Shown: positions 60,278 to 64,000 of the stretch, in pieces | Layout of the letters: every line of letters begins with the position of its first letter | How positions within the stretch are numbered: the first letter of the stretch is position 1 | Source: Barthelona sp. PCE | Lineage: Eukaryota; Metamonada: BaSk clade | Direction of reading: 5' to 3' | NCBI GenBank assembly: GCA_040285745.1 | Contig: JAUFOR010000008.1 | Location: 2,106,505 to 2,170,504 of the forward strand | Length of the DNA: 64,000 bases | The notes under the pieces: model-generated | Databases searched by the model: none | What the model saw: the letters and a program-made list of their open reading frames with translations, nothing else | What the model was told of the DNA's origin: nothing | Translations under genes and position numbers: made by a program

Positions 60278-60966
60278 CTTGAAATTGATTGAAAATTGTA
60301 AAGCGAGATGGCATGATTATAAAGATGTCTCATGCCCGCAGGGGGACCCATGGGATAAAACACTCTAACAAAGCTTGACGTAGTGTCTTGCCATGGCTGA
60401 AATCTGCTGTAAAACAACAAAATCCCCGCATCATGCATCTGCAACAAAAATTCCCTGCTTGAATACGTCGAAAGCGCCTCTTGAGGAGGGCCAGGACATG
60501 GAAATAGCGAAAGAACCATCACTGTAGAAGTTTTGGAATTTGAATTTTGTTCAAAGTTGTTTGGGCGTTTCTGTGCTTGTAAAAGCGCGTCTACGCACCC
60601 GATACATGCTGATCTGCTGGGTCTAACCCCTTTAGAATCGTTCTGCATCACAACTAAAAACGTTTTCTTCATATTCACTATTTGTGCCCATTTTTTCGTA
60701 TTCAGCGATCGTAACGACACCAAAACGACGTCCTCCGAGTTTGAAATAGCTGCACTTCCATCACAACACGAGTCTTTTTTTTTCTCAAAACTAACACCAT
60801 TTTCGGCGTTTCCAGTAGTCTGAACGGGTTCAGGGCTGCCTTCTACGCGTGTTCCATGTATCCCATCAGGTCTAAAACCTTCTTGGTCCATATTCTGCAA
60901 ATAGTCTCGTTTATGATCAAATAATATGACAGGCGATGCGATTTTCATGTTACTGCTCGGAATCAT
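60253..60966 (-). CDS. ORF1 of the retrotransposon, 237 aa
   Basis: Starts MIPSSN, exactly as ORF2 does, and both continue with a similar PxxLxDH-type segment, so the two N-termini look duplicated. It contains a Cys pair (SACIGCVD) but no RNA-recognition or gag-type zinc knuckle. The TGA stop overlaps the ORF2 start by ATGA, a layout that in other LINEs supports termination-reinitiation. Coding status is supported by length and position, but it could also be the 5' end of another tandem element copy rather than a true ORF1. Confidence 0.5.
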   Translation of the reverse strand: MIPSSNMKIASPVILFDHKRDYLQNMDQEGFRPDGIHGTRVEGSPEPVQTTGNAENGVSFEKKKDSCCDGSAAISNSEDVVLVSLRSLNTKKWAQIVNMKKTFLVVMQNDSKGVRPSRSACIGCVDALLQAQKRPNNFEQNSNSKTSTVMVLSLFPCPGPPQEALSTYSSREFLLQMHDAGILLFYSRFQPWQDTTSSFVRVFYPMGPPAGMRHLYNHAISLYNFQSISSRFAAIFR

Positions 60967-60985
60967 CGAATAGCGGCGAAAACGG
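60948..60985. repeat. direct repeat, outer copy (junction of copies A and B)
   Basis: Contains the ORF1 start codon and abuts the 3' end of copy B at about 60986. It may be the true 5' end of copy A and contain target-site sequence. Confidence 0.8.
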
Positions 60986-63888
60986 TAGGGCCAGTTTGCT
61001 GGTTTTCGAGTGCCGCACCCGCTGGCGTACTGTTCCTGGTCTTCGCTAACTGTTAGTATCGCAGACTCTACGCCTGCCCTGCCGCCTCATAATGTTCTTT
61101 CCAGAATAAGCGCAGTGCCAAATAGATGGTAAAGCAGACCTTTTTTAAGTTTCGTTCCACTGGCCTTAATTGATTGCGATTGCCGATCTCTCGTTCAACG
61201 ACTCGAGCACCTGTTCCCCACGACGTAAGCTAGCCCGAAATCAGGTATTTCCCCGCGTGCCTCGACGTGTCGAGCCCTTGCCAACATCGGATCCCAGCAA
61301 AATGGTTCTCCGCGCGCAACGGCTGGCTAAGTCTTGACCGGCGGCCTTCCAGTCAAAGTGGTAATTATTTAGCTTCTGTAAAAATAGGCTGCACGTACGT
61401 GACCCTGATCTTTGCCTCGTGAACGGCGATGTAGTCATAACATCCACACCACAACCTTTGGGTCCGCTTTGTTTGTGTATTGCAAAAATCTGCGCTTACG
61501 TTCTTCCGGATTGGGCACGCTCACCCTTTTCGTACCGTTCATGTGTCCAACCCAATTGTACACGATGTATGTCCTGTACTCCTCAAACTTTCTTTTAGGA
61601 ATTGGCTTATCCAAGTTGAAAAATATGAGCATTTCCTGATTTCGAACAGTATCAACTGTTTTCTCAAGAATGTTGTTGTGCAGGTTTGACGATCAGACCG
61701 TGATTTTTTGAACAAGAATAATGATGACTTCTTCTGTCCAAAACCTTCTCTCCACAGAAGTTGCACTGCCCAGAGGCGTACATTTCTGCGAAGTTCAGGG
61801 AACAACAATTGGTATATACCGGCTAAAGCATAACCAAACATGTAAAGTGATCAAACATTGAATGAATATTGGCAACTATTTGGGGCCATGTGGCGACGGT
61901 AGCATCGAGTGACCAGGCAACAGAACGCGGACATCAAGGGCGTCTCGGGATATAAATGATTCTGGATGGAACGACAATGTTTGATCGCATAATCAAACAA
62001 TTGAGACGTTTTGTGAGAATGTTTTGTAGTTTGCTGACGCACTATATTAGTGCAGCCATACTGATCTCAACATCATACGACTCCATCTTGAGTGTTACGT
62101 CATAGTTTTCACGGCAAACTACAGTAAATTTGAAGCAAAATTCATGCTTTGTTTCACTGTTAAGAGAAACTGCTTCCACCGTTTGTATGTTTGGCAACTC
62201 TCATTCCTGGTAATGAGCATCCGGCATAAAAGTAGGGTTTGTTATCTTTGTCATAGTTGAATCTAGCTGCGCAAAATAACGTGGGCTGTTTTGAGTGAAA
62301 TCCGACCACTCGATCAAATTGAAACGCTTGATTGAGCTTTACTGAAGCGGTACTTGCTAAGTCAGCTATTTTGTGGGAGAAACACTAGTCCCAGACAGCC
62401 AGTCCCACCAAGAGACAAAGGATAACGGAAGTTGAGCTTTCATCGATCGATAACTCATCACTCCAGGAATCATCTCAAGAAGTAAAATTCTGTTTGATGG
62501 TCCTTTCCATATCATCAACTGCATCTTCAGTGAGAGAGCGCACCGAGCGTGCGTGATGAATGAGCATCAGATCAATCGACATAGGTAAACGTATGATCGC
62601 GGGAACAAAGCTGTCCCTGGACTTATATACTCGAGAAGTTGTTTGACGCCATTGCTGGGACGTCTGCGCATGCATGACTAACATTACAGTCCGCCAATCT
62701 GAGTACCTAACAGTTGATATAAAGCCAGCTTAAGTTGTGGTAAGCGATGTTCCTCTTGCTCTTCACCTCTTGGAAATATCCTTGAAGCAGCAATACTCGG
62801 CTCCATACCCCACCAGCTCACACTTCTACGCAGCATTCTGTTCTCTAGGTTGTCATAGAACTCGAGCTACCCTTGACCACATCAAAAGGCTGGCGCATGC
62901 AGTTGATGGTTCACCAACAATAAGTAACATATCGTCAGCATACGCGTACATATTCCAGTGACTGAATCTGGGGCTACGGCTTTCGCATCCTTCAACACTT
63001 CAGCAATGAGAAGAGCAAACAACAACGAGACGCCAGTTAGTCTGCAAACTACGCCCATACAACTAAGTCAAAAGGAAGGCGCTCTCCGCATTCGATTCTA
63101 AATCGGAATTCGGCCTTTTGGCACATCTTGATGATATGCTTTGGAAGCACCAAAGGCAGCATGCATGACAGCGACAAATGCTTTGGCTTGTCACGACGAA
63201 CGCTGTTGAAGGCGCGAAGTCAAATGTCAATAACAAGAACAACATTACGATCGCTTTCTAGCTTTTAGATTGACATCCAACGAGGTTTGCGACCAGAGCA
63301 GTAGCATCCCGCAATTCCAGCACCGAATTGTTTGTGTTTAAACAAGTGCGCTTTGACACGTTCAGACTGAAACTTCAGATCTTGACTCGCGATGATCTTA
63401 TCAGCGATACCACTGGAGTGCAGAGTGCAAACTCAGCGATGGGGCGTGCTGAGGCGACATGCGTTCGTCACCTCTTGAAGCTCCTCATGCTTTTGTTAAG
63501 AGCGACTAGTCGGATATTCAGAAAAGGTGCCCACGCGCGATCCAGAACGCATAATCATTGGATAAATTTGCAGTAAAAGCATCCATGTAGCGATCGTTAC
63601 GATAGATTTCAGCCACAAATAACGAGCAAATATGGCATCACTCCATCGGCACCGGCGAAAATGTGACTCTTTTGACTGCGGTCTCTCACACCGCTATCTT
63701 TCCCTGATGTGCCCAGATTCCTCAGGTCCTGCTCACCTCTCTTGAAAGGAACTCGTTGGTTTTCAGCTGGGAATCGCATCGAAACTGGTGCACTGACGAT
63801 GCGCTTTGATTGCATCTGTTCCAGCACGCTAGTATCTGATAAAGGCATGGTACCTTGACTCTTTGCTAGCCTTATGGCCTCGGGTTGG
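60986..63888 (-). mobile_element. R2-like retrotransposon copy B, 5'-truncated and riddled with indels
   Basis: Matches copy A from its 3' UTR (about 55330) to about 58165 in the same orientation, covering the 3' UTR, endonuclease and RT. Against copy A it shows many 1-6 base insertions and deletions but few substitutions, so no long frame survives; recognisable fragments include the YADD region near 62935, the zinc knuckle near 61765 and the endonuclease near 61450. Its 3' end joins the 5' repeat of copy A head-to-tail. Similarity stops at about 63885, where a minisatellite begins. Confidence 0.8.
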
Positions 63889-63996
63889 CTGGTCTATGGT
63901 GGTCTGGCATGGCTCCAATGGTCTATATGGTCTATATGGTCTATGGGCGGTCTATGGTCTATATGGTCTAAGTGGTCTGTTATGGTCCAGTATTCA
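63889..63996. repeat. TGGTCTATA-type minisatellite at window end
   Basis: About a dozen imperfect units of 8-12 bp built on GGTCTATA/TGGTCT replace the expected continuation of copy B. It may be real subtelomeric or insertion-associated DNA or an assembly artefact at a contig end. Confidence 0.6.
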
Positions 63997-64000
63997 TATG

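Larger units (their letters stand above)
55297..60985 (-). mobile_element. R2-like non-LTR retrotransposon (copy A, near full length)
   Basis: About 5.7 kb on the minus strand: 5' repeat at 60985-60948, ORF1 (60966-60253), ORF2 with reverse transcriptase (60256-55574), a frame-shifted C-terminal part (to 55401) and about 100 bp of 3' UTR. Restriction-like endonuclease C-terminal to the RT places it with R2, CRE/SLACS and Giardia Genie elements, which insert at specific sequences. No poly(A) tail is visible at the 3' end. A CGCCGAAACG sequence at the 3' boundary resembles the GGCGAAACGG at the 5' repeat, consistent with a preferred target. The 3' boundary is estimated. Confidence 0.75.

Noticed and set aside
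1-64000. CRISPR array, tRNA or rRNA genes
   Set aside because: No regularly spaced identical repeats, no B-box/cloverleaf pattern and no rRNA-like core sequences were noticed in intergenic DNA; a tRNAscan/Infernal run would be decisive.

Overview
This window is a compact nuclear segment of a flagellated, probably anaerobic-type protist; a metamonad-like lineage is my best guess, not a proof. Reasons: intergenic gaps are mostly 10-300 bp; all three standard stop codons are used; cilium and centriole proteins are common (STPGR protein, kinesin-9, TTC12-like, CCDC61/VFL3-like, NEK and Wee1-like kinases); there are a few spliceosomal introns whose putative branch sequence lies very near the 3' splice site; and the retrotransposon encodes a restriction-like endonuclease of the R2/CRE/Genie grade.

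Layout. 1-9.9 kb: STPGR protein, leucine-rich-repeat proteins, an ER-type M28 metallopeptidase, a candidate RNA polymerase I A34.5-like subunit and unknown proteins. 9.9-17.4 kb: NEK-like kinase, a 53-codon membrane protein, kinesin-9 (one intron) and a TTC12-like TPR/ARM protein (one intron). 17.4-18.85 kb: looks empty but holds coding-like segments on both strands, including a likely two-exon PH-domain gene. 18.85-30.2 kb: a DUF4395-like membrane protein, a DNAJC25-like J protein, an adaptin-like protein, a polytopic membrane protein, a WD40/solenoid protein and the splicing factor SF3B3. 30.2-42 kb: PH protein, CCDC61, Wee1-like kinase, unknowns and a 1555-residue polytopic membrane protein. 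42-53.2 kb: more lineage-restricted, with three paralogues of an unrecognised repeat-rich (probably propeller) family on the minus strand, one broken by an in-frame stop, plus a second broken gene and a small two-exon gene. 53.2-55.3 kb: no convincing gene, ending in AT-rich repeats. 55.3-64 kb: an R2-like retrotransposon and, head-to-tail upstream of it, a second truncated copy full of indels that ends in a short minisatellite.

The left two thirds is a housekeeping arm and the right third a rapidly evolving, possibly subtelomeric arm. Several stop codons are embedded in an AATAAA poly(A) signal, so 3' ends of neighbouring genes are extremely tight. Many apparent N-termini begin at non-ATG codons when read as open frames; starts given here were moved to the first credible ATG. 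Family names come from motif recognition by eye; no database search was run.
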